Source: Mycobacteroides franklinii (lineage in GTDB: Bacteria > Actinomycetota > Actinomycetes > Mycobacteriales > Mycobacteriaceae). Taken from it: DNA of 64,000 nt. This document shows, piece after piece, positions 17,936-26,271 of the stretch (position 1 is its first letter; each line of letters begins with the position of its first letter). A model generated the notes under the pieces. The model ran no database searches. It saw only the letters and a program-made list of their open reading frames with translations, and was not told the origin of the DNA. Position numbers and translations under genes: made by a program. Location: contig NZ_MAFQ01000001.1 of assembly GCF_002013895.1 (NCBI RefSeq), positions 124,001 to 188,000 of the forward strand. The letters run 5' to 3'.

Positions 17936-18250
17936 GGTGTAGCCCCTTGGGAAACGGTGGGAGATCAGGGAGGTCGGTACTCCCGAATCTAGTTGGACAT
18001 CCATGTAATGTCTAGTAGGACTTCCAGCTAAAAATCTTACTGTTCACAGGGATCTCACAGGGATTTGCCACAGCAGCGGGCAGCGGGCGGTACTGTGAGG
18101 CCACGACGTGGCCGGACAGTTCGGGAACCCTTGGCGTAAGCGTGGAACTCTTGCACTTGCCTGCTCGTTAAACGTCCAGTTGACTTTGATTGACGTCATC
18201 TGCGGAGGCCGCACATCGCGGTACCGCACTTCCAGGAGAGGATCACGACG
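17936..18250. promoter_or_regulatory. Divergent promoter region, mmsA operon / BI-1 gene
   Basis: 315 bp without a gene. For mmsA, a -10 box TAGATT lies at 17986-17991 on the minus strand, giving a leader of about 45 nt with AAGGGG before the ATG. The tandem repeat annotated separately overlaps it. For the BI-1 gene, GGAGAGG (18235-18241) precedes GTG 18251. Nothing coding is evident. Confidence 0.5.
17989..18025. promoter_or_regulatory. Tandem 14-bp repeats over the mmsA promoter
   Basis: CTAGTTGGACATCC (17989-18002) and CTAGTAGGACTTCC (18012-18025) match at 12 of 14 bases with a 23-bp period, about two DNA turns. The first overlaps the minus-strand -10 box. An inverted GACAT...ATGTC also lies across the unit. 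This is the layout expected of an operator for the valine operon; the operon's own MarR protein is the obvious candidate, unproven. Confidence 0.5.
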
Positions 18251-19096
18251 GTGCGAACCACCAGCAATCCCATTCTTCGGTCGTTGCCCGGAAAAGAGGG
18301 TGGCGGCTATGCGCAGTTCGGGGCGGGTGCAGCAGGCGCCGGTGCCATGGCGGCCCAGCAGATGCGCCAGGACCCGTACACCGCGTACCCGGAGGCACAG
18401 TCCGGGGTGTCCCGGCCGTTGACCATCGATGATGTGGTGACCAAGACCGGCATCACCCTCGGTGTCATCGTCGCCGTCGCCATCGCATCCTTCTTCATGG
18501 TCAGCACCAACCCGGCGCTGGCAATGCCGTTCCTGCTCGTGGGTGGGCTCGGCGGCTTGGTCATGGTGATGATCGCGAGCTTCGGGCGTAAGCAGGACAG
18601 CCCGGCGATCGTGCTGAGCTACGCGGCGCTTGAGGGCCTGTTCGTCGGTGCGATCTCGTTTGCGCTGACCTTCCAGGTGGCCGGGGCCAACGCCGGCGCC
18701 CTGATCGGGCAGGCGGTGCTGGGCACCGTGGGTGTGTTCATCGGCATGCTCTTCGTGTACCGCTCAGGTGCCATCCGCGTCACGCCCAAGTTCCAGCGGA
18801 TGCTGCTCGCCGGCCTGGTCGGCGTCATGGTGCTGGCGCTCGGAAACATTGTCCTCGGATTCTTCGGTATCGACATGGGTCTGCGCAGCGGTGGTCCGAT
18901 CGCGATCATCTTCTCGCTCGTCTGCATCGGTCTGGCCGCGTTCAGCTTCCTGATCGACTTCGACGCCGCGGACCAGATGGTGCGCGCCGGTGCCCCCGAG
19001 AAGGCCGCCTGGGGCATCGCCCTCGGCCTGGCCGTCACCCTGGTCTGGCTCTACGTCGAGATTCTGCGACTGCTGAGCTACTTCCAGAACGACTAG
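18251..19096 (+). CDS. Bax inhibitor-1/YccA family membrane protein
   Basis: 281 aa, GTG start with GGAGAGG upstream. A soluble N terminus of about 60 residues with a Gly/Ala patch precedes seven hydrophobic segments (from about residue 70 to 275), the BI-1 topology. The acidic pair DFDAADQM between late helices resembles the pH-sensing aspartates of the YetJ/TMBIM group, which leak Ca2+. It acts in the cytoplasmic membrane. It ends just before a very strong bidirectional terminator. Confidence 0.88.
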   Translation: MRTTSNPILRSLPGKEGGGYAQFGAGAAGAGAMAAQQMRQDPYTAYPEAQSGVSRPLTIDDVVTKTGITLGVIVAVAIASFFMVSTNPALAMPFLLVGGLGGLVMVMIASFGRKQDSPAIVLSYAALEGLFVGAISFALTFQVAGANAGALIGQAVLGTVGVFIGMLFVYRSGAIRVTPKFQRMLLAGLVGVMVLALGNIVLGFFGIDMGLRSGGPIAIIFSLVCIGLAAFSFLIDFDAADQMVRAGAPEKAAWGIALGLAVTLVWLYVEILRLLSYFQND

Positions 19097-19107
19097 CGCT
19101 TCGCAGT

Positions 19108-19145
19108 AAAAAAAGGGGCGCCCCGCCAAGGGGCGCCCCTTTTTT
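19108..19145. terminator. Bidirectional intrinsic terminator
   Basis: A run of A, then GGGGCGCCCC (19115-19124), loop, GGGGCGCCCC (19130-19139), then a run of T. It has a U tract on either strand, so it serves the BI-1 gene and the convergent purT gene. This is the clearest rho-independent terminator in the window. Confidence 0.92.
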
Positions 19146-19156
19146 CGTCGAAAGGC

Positions 19157-20371
19157 TCAGCCGGAAACGCGGACCCGGCCGGCGGCCTCGGCGGCATTGC
19201 GGCGTGCGGTGTCCACACTCTCGTCGCGTGCCAGCGCCACACCCATCCGGCGGGTGACGAAACTTTCCGGCTTGCCGAACAACCGCACGTCGGTACGCGG
19301 GACCCGGAGAGCGTCCTCGACGCCGTCGAACACCACGCCCTGCGCGTCGACCCCGCCGTAGATCACGGCGCTGGCCCCGGGGGACTTCATGGTCGTGTCG
19401 ACGGGAAGCCCCAGGATGGCGCGGGCATGTAGCTCGAACTCGTTCTGCCACTGCGTGATCATGGTGACCATGCCCGTGTCGTGTGGGCGTGGGCTGACTT
19501 CGCTGAAGTACACCTGATCGCCCTTGACGAACAGTTCGACACCGAAAATTCCCTGACCGCCCAGGTTTTCGGTGACGGATCGCGCGATGTGCTGAGCACT
19601 CCGGAGGGCCTCGTCCGACATCGGATGTGGCTGCCAGCTCTCGACGTAGTCACCGTTGGCCTGCCGGTGCCCGATGGGCGCGCAAAAGCTCGTCTCGATC
19701 TCACCGTCCGCCCCCAGCGCCCGCACCGTCAAAAGCGTGATCTCGTAGTCGAAGTCGACGAATCCCTCCACGATGACCCGGTTGTTGGTTACCCGGCTGC
19801 CCGCCATCGCGTACTCCCAGGCGTTCTCGACATCGGCGGGTCCGTCGAGCTTGCTCTGTCCCTTGCCGGAGCTGCTCATCAGCGGCTTCACCACGCAGGG
19901 ATATCCGATGCCCCCGGATTCCGAGTCGATCGCGGCCCGCAACTCGTCCAGCGAGCTGCAGAATTGGTAAGGGCTGGTAGGCAATTCGAGTGTCTCGGCC
20001 GCCAGTCGGCGGATACCTTCGCGATCCATCGTGAGCCGCGCCGCGCGAGCGGTGGGGATCACGCGCACCACACCCTCGGCCTCCAGGGCCTCCAAGGTGG
20101 CCGTGGCGATCGCCTCGATCTCGGGAACCACCAGATCGGGCTTCTCGGCCTCGATGAGGGCGCGCAGCTGCTCGGGGTCGGTCATCGAGATGACGTGTGC
20201 GTGGTGGGCGACTTGGTGTCCAGGGGCGTCCTGGTAGCGGTCGACGGCGATGGTTTCGACACCCAGGCGTTGCAGGGCGATCAGTACCTCGCGGCCGAGT
20301 TCGCCCGCGCCGAGCAGCATGACGCGGGTGGCACGCGGTGACAGGGGAGTTCCGATAGTGGTCATCGCCAC
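19157..20371 (-). CDS. purT: Formate-dependent phosphoribosylglycinamide formyltransferase
   Basis: 404 aa ATP-grasp enzyme. The N-terminal [10 protein letters not shown] (about 19-28) binds GAR. The central ATP-grasp has [14 protein letters not shown] and the GYVV/ITLLTVR core, and metal-binding residues lie in [10 protein letters not shown] and [11 protein letters not shown]. It makes formyl-GAR from GAR, formate and ATP in purine synthesis, an alternative to folate-dependent PurN. Start GTG 20371 or ATG 20365; no clear ribosome site favours either. Confidence 0.93.
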   Translation of the reverse strand: MAMTTIGTPLSPRATRVMLLGAGELGREVLIALQRLGVETIAVDRYQDAPGHQVAHHAHVISMTDPEQLRALIEAEKPDLVVPEIEAIATATLEALEAEGVVRVIPTARAARLTMDREGIRRLAAETLELPTSPYQFCSSLDELRAAIDSESGGIGYPCVVKPLMSSSGKGQSKLDGPADVENAWEYAMAGSRVTNNRVIVEGFVDFDYEITLLTVRALGADGEIETSFCAPIGHRQANGDYVESWQPHPMSDEALRSAQHIARSVTENLGGQGIFGVELFVKGDQVYFSEVSPRPHDTGMVTMITQWQNEFELHARAILGLPVDTTMKSPGASAVIYGGVDAQGVVFDGVEDALRVPRTDVRLFGKPESFVTRRMGVALARDESVDTARRNAAEAAGRVRVSG

Positions 20372-20386
20372 GGAATTCTAGTGAGC

Positions 20387-20482
20387 GGGCGCCTGCCGCA
20401 TGGCTGGCAGGCGCCACAAACGCCGACACGCCGTGTCGTGGCGGGAACGTACGAGACGAACCCGCCGCAACACGGCGTGTCG
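20387..20482. terminator. Long hairpins between fadA and purT
   Basis: The main palindrome pairs CGACACGCCGTGT (20424-20436) with ACACGGCGTGTCG (20470-20482), and inside it GGCGGG (20440-20445) with CCCGCC (20461-20466), a 19-bp imperfect stem. A second hairpin, GGCGCCTGCC with GGCAGGCGCC, lies at about 20388-20414. They follow the fadA stop on the minus strand and may terminate its transcript, though no U tract is present. Confidence 0.55.
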
Positions 20483-20495
20483 ACGAAAGGGAGAA

Positions 20496-21713
20496 CTAAG
20501 CGAGCCGCTCGATGACCATCGCCATACCCTGGCCGCCACCGACACACATGGTCTCGACGCCGAAGGTCTTGTCATAGGTGGTCAGGTTGTTCAGCAGCGT
20601 GGCGGTGATGCGGGCACCGGTCATGCCGAACGGGTGACCCAGGGCGATCGCGCCGCCGGAGACGTTCAGCTTGTCCTCGTCGATGCCCAGCTCGCGGGCC
20701 GAGCCCAGCACCTGCACCGCGAACGCCTCGTTGATCTCGAACAGATCGATATCGCCAATCGACTTGCCCGCGTTCGCCAGTGCGCGCTTGACAGCCTCGA
20801 TCGGGCCCAGACCCATGATCTCGGGGGACAGGCCGGAGACACCGGTCGAGACGATGCGCGCCAGCGGGGTCAGACCCAGCTCCTTGGCCCGCACATCGCT
20901 CATGATGACCAGCGCGGCCGCACCGTCGTTGAGCGGGCACGCGTTACCGGCGGTGATGGTGCCGTTCGGGCGGAACACCGGCTTGAGCTGGCTGATGGCC
21001 TCGTAGGTGGTGCCGGCGCGCGGGCCGTCATCCTTGGACACGACGGTGCCGTCGGCCAGGGTCACCGGGGTGATTTCACGCTCGAAAAAGCCATCAGCGA
21101 TGGCCTTTTCGGCCCGGTTCTGGCTACGCACACCCCAGTGGTCCTGGTCCTCGCGGCTGATGCCGGTGTGCAGTGCCACGTTCTCGGCGGTCTGGCCCAT
21201 GGCGATGTACACGTCGGGGGTCAGGCCGTCGTTGCGCGGGTCATGCCATTCGGTGGCACCCTGCGCGGCGGTGACGGTGCGGGCCTCGGCCTCGCCGTAC
21301 ACCGGGTTGTGGGTGTCGGGCCAGCCGTCGGAGGTGCCCTTCGGGAAGCGCGAAACCGTCTCCACGCCAGCGGAAATGAAGGCGTGGCCCTCGCCGGCCT
21401 TGATGGCGTGGAACGCCATCCGGGTGGTCTGCAGCGAGGACGAGCAGTAGCGGTTGACGGTGGTGCCGGGCAGGAAGTCGTAACCGAGCTGCACCGCTAC
21501 GGCGCGCCCGATGTTGAAACCGGCCTCGCCGCCGGGCTGACCGCAGCCCAGCATCAGGTCGTCGATGTCCTTGGGGTCGAGTGCGGGCACCTTGTCGAGA
21601 GCGGCGCGCACCATCTGCGCGGCCAGGTCATCCGGCCGCATGCTCACCAGCGAGCCCTTGCCGGCCCGCCCGATCGGGGAGCGGGCAAGGGAAACGATCA
21701 CGGCTTCGGGCAT
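20496..21713 (-). CDS. Acetyl-CoA C-acyltransferase (thiolase), FadA3-like
   Basis: 405 aa thiolase. Nucleophile Cys90 in [10 protein letters not shown], His360 in GHPFG and acid/base Cys390 in CVGGGQG are all in place. It either cleaves 3-ketoacyl-CoA or condenses acetyl-CoA. Its place before the SGNH hydrolase and lipU matches fadA3 of M. tuberculosis. AGGAG lies 6 nt before the ATG, and a TATATT -10 at 21725-21730 (minus strand) gives a short leader. A KstR-like site lies directly upstream. Confidence 0.9.
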   Translation of the reverse strand: MPEAVIVSLARSPIGRAGKGSLVSMRPDDLAAQMVRAALDKVPALDPKDIDDLMLGCGQPGGEAGFNIGRAVAVQLGYDFLPGTTVNRYCSSSLQTTRMAFHAIKAGEGHAFISAGVETVSRFPKGTSDGWPDTHNPVYGEAEARTVTAAQGATEWHDPRNDGLTPDVYIAMGQTAENVALHTGISREDQDHWGVRSQNRAEKAIADGFFEREITPVTLADGTVVSKDDGPRAGTTYEAISQLKPVFRPNGTITAGNACPLNDGAAALVIMSDVRAKELGLTPLARIVSTGVSGLSPEIMGLGPIEAVKRALANAGKSIGDIDLFEINEAFAVQVLGSARELGIDEDKLNVSGGAIALGHPFGMTGARITATLLNNLTTYDKTFGVETMCVGGGQGMAMVIERLA

Positions 21714-21737
21714 GAAAACTCCTGAATATAGGGGATT

Positions 21738-21751
21738 TAGTACTGGTTCTA
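21738..21751. promoter_or_regulatory. KstR-like operator upstream of fadA
   Basis: On the minus strand the sequence is TAGAACCAGTACTA. The KstR consensus TNNAACNNGTTNNA is matched except for one base in the right half. It sits at about -30 relative to the fadA -10 box, a place where a repressor would block RNA polymerase. KstR controls cholesterol-catabolism genes; a different TetR-type lipid regulator is equally possible. Confidence 0.4.
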
Positions 21752-21763
21752 CTCCCCAGGAAT

Positions 21764-22786
21764 CTAATGCAGCGACACCGCGGGCAGATCGTCGGGTTCC
21801 GTGATGCCGGTAGCGATCTCCGCGGCGTTACGCCGCCAGATTCGGCCCAGGACGCGCATCCGCGCGCTCATGGTCTGTGATTCGGCTGCTGCGGACACCC
21901 ACGGCAAATCCGGGATGGGCCCACCCGTCCATTCACCGAGTGAATTCGCGAGGGCTGGCAGCAGCAGCCGCGCTGCCAGCGCATATCCCGCGGCGGAGGG
22001 GTGGTAGTGATCGTCGGCGAACATCTCCTCGGGTGCCTGCAGGAATTCCGGAGCCAGCAGATCGGCAAGCGGAACCGGCAGGCCACCGGCGGCGCGTACC
22101 GCCGCGGTCTGGAAATGGGCCAGCCGCAGCCCGCGGGAGCGCACCACCGCGCGCAGCGGCTGCGGGATGGCGGTGATCACCCCGAAATCGGGGCAGGTGC
22201 CCACCACGACGACGGACCCGGCCGCGCGCAGGCGCCGCACCGCGTCGCCCAGGCGTTGCGCGGAGGCCCGCACCGCGTTGAGCGAGGTCACATCGTTCGC
22301 GCCGATCATCATCACCGCGGCGTCCGGTGGCGGGCCGATGATCGACATGGCGTCGATCTGGGCCGCCAATCCCTTTGATGTCGCCCCCGATATCGCCTTG
22401 GTCGACAGGCGGATTCGCTTCCCGGACTCTTCGGCCAAACCGCGCGCCAAGAGCACCCCGGGCACTTCATCGGGGACGTGGCAGCCGTAGCCGGTGGCGG
22501 TGGAGTCACCGAATACCGCGAGGTGCAGGTCGAACTGAACGCCGCGGCTGTACTTCGTCACCGGACCGCCGCCCGGTGTGTACACGCCGTCGGCGACCGG
22601 GGGAGCGTCATGTGTCTTCGGGACCACGCGGCGAACCTGCCTGGCCTGCGCATTCAGGAAGCTGTACGCGCCCCACCCGGCAGTGCCCATCGCGGCGCCC
22701 GCGGCCCCGGTGCTCAGGGCTGCCCAGATGGTGCGTCGGCGCGTGGCGAGGATGCTCACGCTGGCTATTTTCACTGACCGCGACAC
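21764..22786 (-). CDS. Exported SGNH/GDSL-type esterase
   Basis: 340 aa. A TAT-like or Sec signal/anchor (Arg-Arg-Arg then hydrophobic, residues 16-45) leads to an SGNH hydrolase domain. Block I is VFGDSTATGYG with the nucleophile Ser (about 95), block III GAND near residue 165, and block V DDHYHP near residue 262 supplies Asp and His. It matches the Rv1075c group of secreted mycobacterial esterases. It probably hydrolyses acyl esters outside the membrane. It is 51 bp upstream of fadA on the same strand. Confidence 0.82.
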   Translation of the reverse strand: MSRSVKIASVSILATRRRTIWAALSTGAAGAAMGTAGWGAYSFLNAQARQVRRVVPKTHDAPPVADGVYTPGGGPVTKYSRGVQFDLHLAVFGDSTATGYGCHVPDEVPGVLLARGLAEESGKRIRLSTKAISGATSKGLAAQIDAMSIIGPPPDAAVMMIGANDVTSLNAVRASAQRLGDAVRRLRAAGSVVVVGTCPDFGVITAIPQPLRAVVRSRGLRLAHFQTAAVRAAGGLPVPLADLLAPEFLQAPEEMFADDHYHPSAAGYALAARLLLPALANSLGEWTGGPIPDLPWVSAAAESQTMSARMRVLGRIWRRNAAEIATGITEPDDLPAVSLH

Positions 22787-22870
22787 CCCGCGCCAGTCCT
22801 CTGACCAGCATTGCGAGAAATGAGGCAGGGACGATGCGGTATCGAAAGCGGTTTGTTGCTTGTTGATGGG

Positions 22871-22902
22871 TATAGTCCATCGGGCGCTAGCTGCCAGCTA
22901 GC
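22871..22902 (+). promoter_or_regulatory. lipU promoter and palindromic operator
   Basis: TATAGT (22871-22876) is a good -10 box. Ten bases downstream is a perfect palindrome with a single central base, GCTAGCTG-C-CAGCTAGC (22886-22902), which would cover about +3 to +20 of the transcript. This is a typical repressor operator position. No regulator gene is adjacent. Confidence 0.55.
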
Positions 22903-22949
22903 AGCCTGAGTAAACGCAGGACACTGGCTAGGCAAAGGAGCCTGAACAG

Positions 22950-24038
22950 ATGACCGCACCGAAGCGCGCTCCCGGATACGGGCATGCGACAGGGTCTGCA
23001 GGATCCTCGCTGAGTGGCCTGAATACGCTGGTCCGCGGCCTGCCGCTGAGTGACGGCGCCGCCGTCGAAGTGATCGAGGACGCGGCGAGTCTGGCCGCGC
23101 AGCTGCTCGGATTCGGCGTACGGATGACGGTGCGCACGGTGCTGCAGATCGGCAGCCATGCCCCCACACTCCCGTACCCCTTTGGGCTGATCGAAGAGCT
23201 GGGCCGCGTCCTGGTTCCCCCGCGTGGCACGGTCAAGGCGACCGTCACGCTGGCGAACACCAACGCGCGGCTGATTCGCGCCAAGGGTGTCGGGCCGGTA
23301 GACGGCACCGGGCGTGTGGTGCTGTATCTGCACGGCGGCGCGTTCATCGTCGGTGGCCCAAACACCCACAGCGCCATGGTGTCCACCATCTCCCAGCATG
23401 CCGACGCACCGTGTCTGGTGGTTGATTACCGGATGCCGCCGAAGGCTTCCCTGGACCAGGCCGTCGACGACTGCCTCGATGGATACCGCTGGCTGCGCGC
23501 GCAAGGATATGCGGCGGATCAGATTGTGCTGGCGGGTGATTCGGCGGGCGGATTTCTATCGGTAGCCGTGGCTCAACGCCTGCTGGCTGAGGATGGTGAG
23601 GCCCCGGCGGCGCTGGCCCTCATCTCGCCGCTCATCGAGCTGGATCCTGCGCCCAAGGTGGCGCATGAGAACGCCAAGACCGACGTCATGTTGCCGCCCA
23701 ACTGCTTTGAGGCGCTCGAGAAGATCCTCACCAAGGCCGGTGGCGGCATACCCCCCCAAGAGATCATCGACAAGGTCGACGGCCGGATGCCGCAGACGCT
23801 GGTGCATTGCTCCGGGTCGGAGGTGCTGCTCTACGACGCTCGCCTGCTGGGGCAGCGCCTTGCCGAGCAGGGGGTGCCGGTGGAGATCAAGATCTGGCCC
23901 GGCCAGATGCACGTCTTCCAGGTGGCCACCAAGATCGTGCCCGAGGCCAAGAGGTCGCTGGCGCAGATCGGCCAGTACATCCGCGACGCGGTGCCCGAGA
24001 CGTCCTCGGCCGAGTTCGTCGCACCGGCCGCGGTCTGA
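22950..24038 (+). CDS. lipU: Alpha/beta-hydrolase lipase/esterase LipU
   Basis: 362 aa member of the hormone-sensitive-lipase family. The HGGAFIVGG oxyanion motif (residues 128-136), GDSAGG with nucleophile Ser198, and the C-terminal catalytic His in WPGQMHVFQ are clear. It hydrolyses short- to medium-chain acyl esters. AAAGGAG precedes the ATG. Order with cbs and pra downstream matches the conserved mycobacterial arrangement. The start-proximal 17-bp palindrome suggests repression. Confidence 0.88.
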   Translation: MTAPKRAPGYGHATGSAGSSLSGLNTLVRGLPLSDGAAVEVIEDAASLAAQLLGFGVRMTVRTVLQIGSHAPTLPYPFGLIEELGRVLVPPRGTVKATVTLANTNARLIRAKGVGPVDGTGRVVLYLHGGAFIVGGPNTHSAMVSTISQHADAPCLVVDYRMPPKASLDQAVDDCLDGYRWLRAQGYAADQIVLAGDSAGGFLSVAVAQRLLAEDGEAPAALALISPLIELDPAPKVAHENAKTDVMLPPNCFEALEKILTKAGGGIPPQEIIDKVDGRMPQTLVHCSGSEVLLYDARLLGQRLAEQGVPVEIKIWPGQMHVFQVATKIVPEAKRSLAQIGQYIRDAVPETSSAEFVAPAAV

Positions 24039-24128
24039 TCCCTGCCTGAGGTCCTCGGCGCGCGAACCAGCCGTCTGTGATGGAGCCTCTTCGCGCGAGC
24101 TGCTCGTCGGTCTAATAGCGTTACCGGC

Positions 24129-25526
24129 ATGCGCATCGCCCAGCATGTCTCGGATCTGATCGGTAACACCCCCCTCGTCCGGCTGAACTCGGTGGTGCCC
24201 GAGGGATACGCGACGGTGGCCGCCAAGATCGAATACCTCAACCCCGGCGGCAGCTCCAAGGACCGCATCGCCGTCAAGATGATCGAGGCCGCCGAGGAGG
24301 CGGGCCTACTCAAGCCCGGTGGCACCATCGTCGAACCTACCTCGGGTAACACCGGCGTCGGACTGGCCCTGGTCGCCCAGCGCAAGGGGTATCGCTGCGT
24401 ATTCGTGTGCCCCGACAAGGTCAGCGAAGACAAGCGGAATGTGTTGCGGGCCTATGGGGCCGAAGTCGTCGTGTGCCCCACCGCGGTACCGCCGGAGCAC
24501 CCCGACAGCTACTACAACGTCTCGGACCGCCTGGTGCGTGAGATCGAGGGCGCCTGGAAGCCCGACCAGTACTCCAACCCGAACGGCCCCGCCAGCCACT
24601 ACGAGACCACCGGCCCGGAAATCTGGGCCGACACCGATGGCAAGATCACCCACTTCGTCGCCGGAGTGGGCACCGGAGGGACGATCACGGGCGCGGGCCG
24701 GTACCTCAAGGAGGTATCGGGGGGTGCCGTCAAGGTCGTCGGTGCCGATCCGGAGGGGTCGGTCTACTCCGGCGGCACCGGCCGCCCCTACCTCGTCGAA
24801 GGTGTGGGAGAGGACTTTTGGCCCACCGCCTACGACCCCAGTGTGGTTGACGAGGTCATCGCGGTATCCGATGCGGACTCGTTCGAGATGACTCGCCGCC
24901 TTGCCCGGGAAGAGGGATTGCTGGTCGGCGGATCCTGCGGGATGGCAGTGGTGGCGGCAATTCGGTTGGCAGAGAGGGTCGGTCCCGATGGGCTGGTCGT
25001 CGTGCTGTTGCCCGACGGTGGCCGCGGATACCTGTCCAAGGTGTTCAACGACGGCTGGATGTCCTCCTACGGGTTCCTGCGCAGCCGTCTGGACGGCAGC
25101 GTCTCCGAGCCGACCGTGGGTGACGTGCTGCGCGGAAAGTCCGGGGCACTACCGGATTTGGTGCACACTCATCCGTCGGAGACGGTGCGTGACGCCATCG
25201 AGATCCTGCGCGAGTACGGGGTGTCACAGATGCCGGTCGTGGGTGCCGAACCGCCCGTCATGGCGGGTGAGGTCGCCGGGTCTGTTTCTGAAAGAGAGCT
25301 GCTGTCAGCGGTATTCGAAGGCCGGGCCCAACTCGCTGATGCGGTGGCTGAGCACATGAGCCCACCGTTGCCGCTGGTCGGCTCGGGGGAGCCGCTGAGC
25401 ACTGCCGGGTCCATGCTGCGTGACACCGACGCGGTGATGGTCGTCGACGAGGGCAAGCCCGTTGGCGTTATTACCCGCCATGACCTGCTGGGATTCGTCT
25501 CCTCGGGTCGAGGCGTACGGCACTGA
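24129..25526 (+). CDS. cbs: Cystathionine beta-synthase
   Basis: 465 aa. The PLP-fold type II catalytic domain has the cofactor Lys44 in NPGGSSKDR, TSGNTG (about 74-79) and the GGTITG phosphate cradle. Two C-terminal CBS domains (about residues 335-460) form the regulatory module. It condenses homocysteine with serine (or acetylserine) to cystathionine. TAGCGT (24116-24121) lies 7 nt before the ATG, so the mRNA is probably leaderless. With metB downstream it forms the reverse/forward transsulfuration locus. Confidence 0.94.
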   Translation: MRIAQHVSDLIGNTPLVRLNSVVPEGYATVAAKIEYLNPGGSSKDRIAVKMIEAAEEAGLLKPGGTIVEPTSGNTGVGLALVAQRKGYRCVFVCPDKVSEDKRNVLRAYGAEVVVCPTAVPPEHPDSYYNVSDRLVREIEGAWKPDQYSNPNGPASHYETTGPEIWADTDGKITHFVAGVGTGGTITGAGRYLKEVSGGAVKVVGADPEGSVYSGGTGRPYLVEGVGEDFWPTAYDPSVVDEVIAVSDADSFEMTRRLAREEGLLVGGSCGMAVVAAIRLAERVGPDGLVVVLLPDGGRGYLSKVFNDGWMSSYGFLRSRLDGSVSEPTVGDVLRGKSGALPDLVHTHPSETVRDAIEILREYGVSQMPVVGAEPPVMAGEVAGSVSERELLSAVFEGRAQLADAVAEHMSPPLPLVGSGEPLSTAGSMLRDTDAVMVVDEGKPVGVITRHDLLGFVSSGRGVRH

Positions 25527-25631
25527 ATTTCACCCAAATCGTTTCGCGGAAGCCAACCTGTGGAAACGCTGGACGCGTAATGTGCTCTGTTGGTCGACGC
25601 TGATGCGTGTCATACGAACTGGAGGACAATC

Positions 25632-26207
25632 GTGACCGAAGTTCCACCGCCCCCGCCGCAGGATCCGGGCGCTTACCCGCCGCCTCCTCCTGCCGCCGGT
25701 GCGCCGGCCCTGCCGGGTAGCAATTTTGAGATCTGGATCAAGCGTGTTGGCGCTGCTCTGATCGACAACGGGATTGTCGCGGTCCTGTACTGGATCGGAT
25801 ACGGCATCGCCATGGCCACCGCCGAAAAGCAGAGCTTCTCGTCAAGCGTCTACAACAACGATTCCATGAATGGCATGTCCTATGGCGAGGACGCCGAGGT
25901 CTACAGCTTCACCGGCCTCGGCATGGCTGCGGTCACCATCTTCGGTATCGCGGCGCTTGCCTTCTGGCTCTGGAATCTGAAGAAGCAGGGTGACACCGGC
26001 TCGACCATCGGTAAGGGAGTGCTCGGCATCAAGGTGCTGAGCGAGACCACCGGTCAGCCCATCGGATTCGGCATGTCCGTGGTGCGTCAGATCGCGCACT
26101 TCCTCGATGCTGTCATCTGTTACATCGGCTTCCTGCTGCCGCTCTTCACCGCGAAGCGTCAGACGATCGCCGACATGCTAGTGAAGACCGTCGTCGTTCC
26201 CAAGTAA
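25632..26207 (+). CDS. pra: Proline-rich antigen Pra homologue, RDD-family membrane protein
   Basis: 191 aa from GTG 25632, with GGAGG six bases upstream; the frame upstream of this is not used. A Pro-rich N terminus (about residues 3-25) is followed by an RDD domain with three hydrophobic segments (about 40-65, 100-120, 150-175) and conserved IKRVGAALID and GKGVLGIKVL. The Pro-rich part is much shorter than in the M. leprae antigen. Function unknown; lies between cbs and metB as in other mycobacteria. Confidence 0.85.
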   Translation: MTEVPPPPPQDPGAYPPPPPAAGAPALPGSNFEIWIKRVGAALIDNGIVAVLYWIGYGIAMATAEKQSFSSSVYNNDSMNGMSYGEDAEVYSFTGLGMAAVTIFGIAALAFWLWNLKKQGDTGSTIGKGVLGIKVLSETTGQPIGFGMSVVRQIAHFLDAVICYIGFLLPLFTAKRQTIADMLVKTVVVPK

Positions 26208-26271
26208 GAACTAATCGTCAGGCGGCGCTGGGCTGTCTCACACCCACCGGTCCGGTATAGGCTCGGACCCG

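Noticed and set aside
20400..21725. Plus-strand frame of about 441 codons
   Set aside because: Antisense to the complete thiolase gene, which has all catalytic residues; the shadow has low-complexity Gly/His/Val text.
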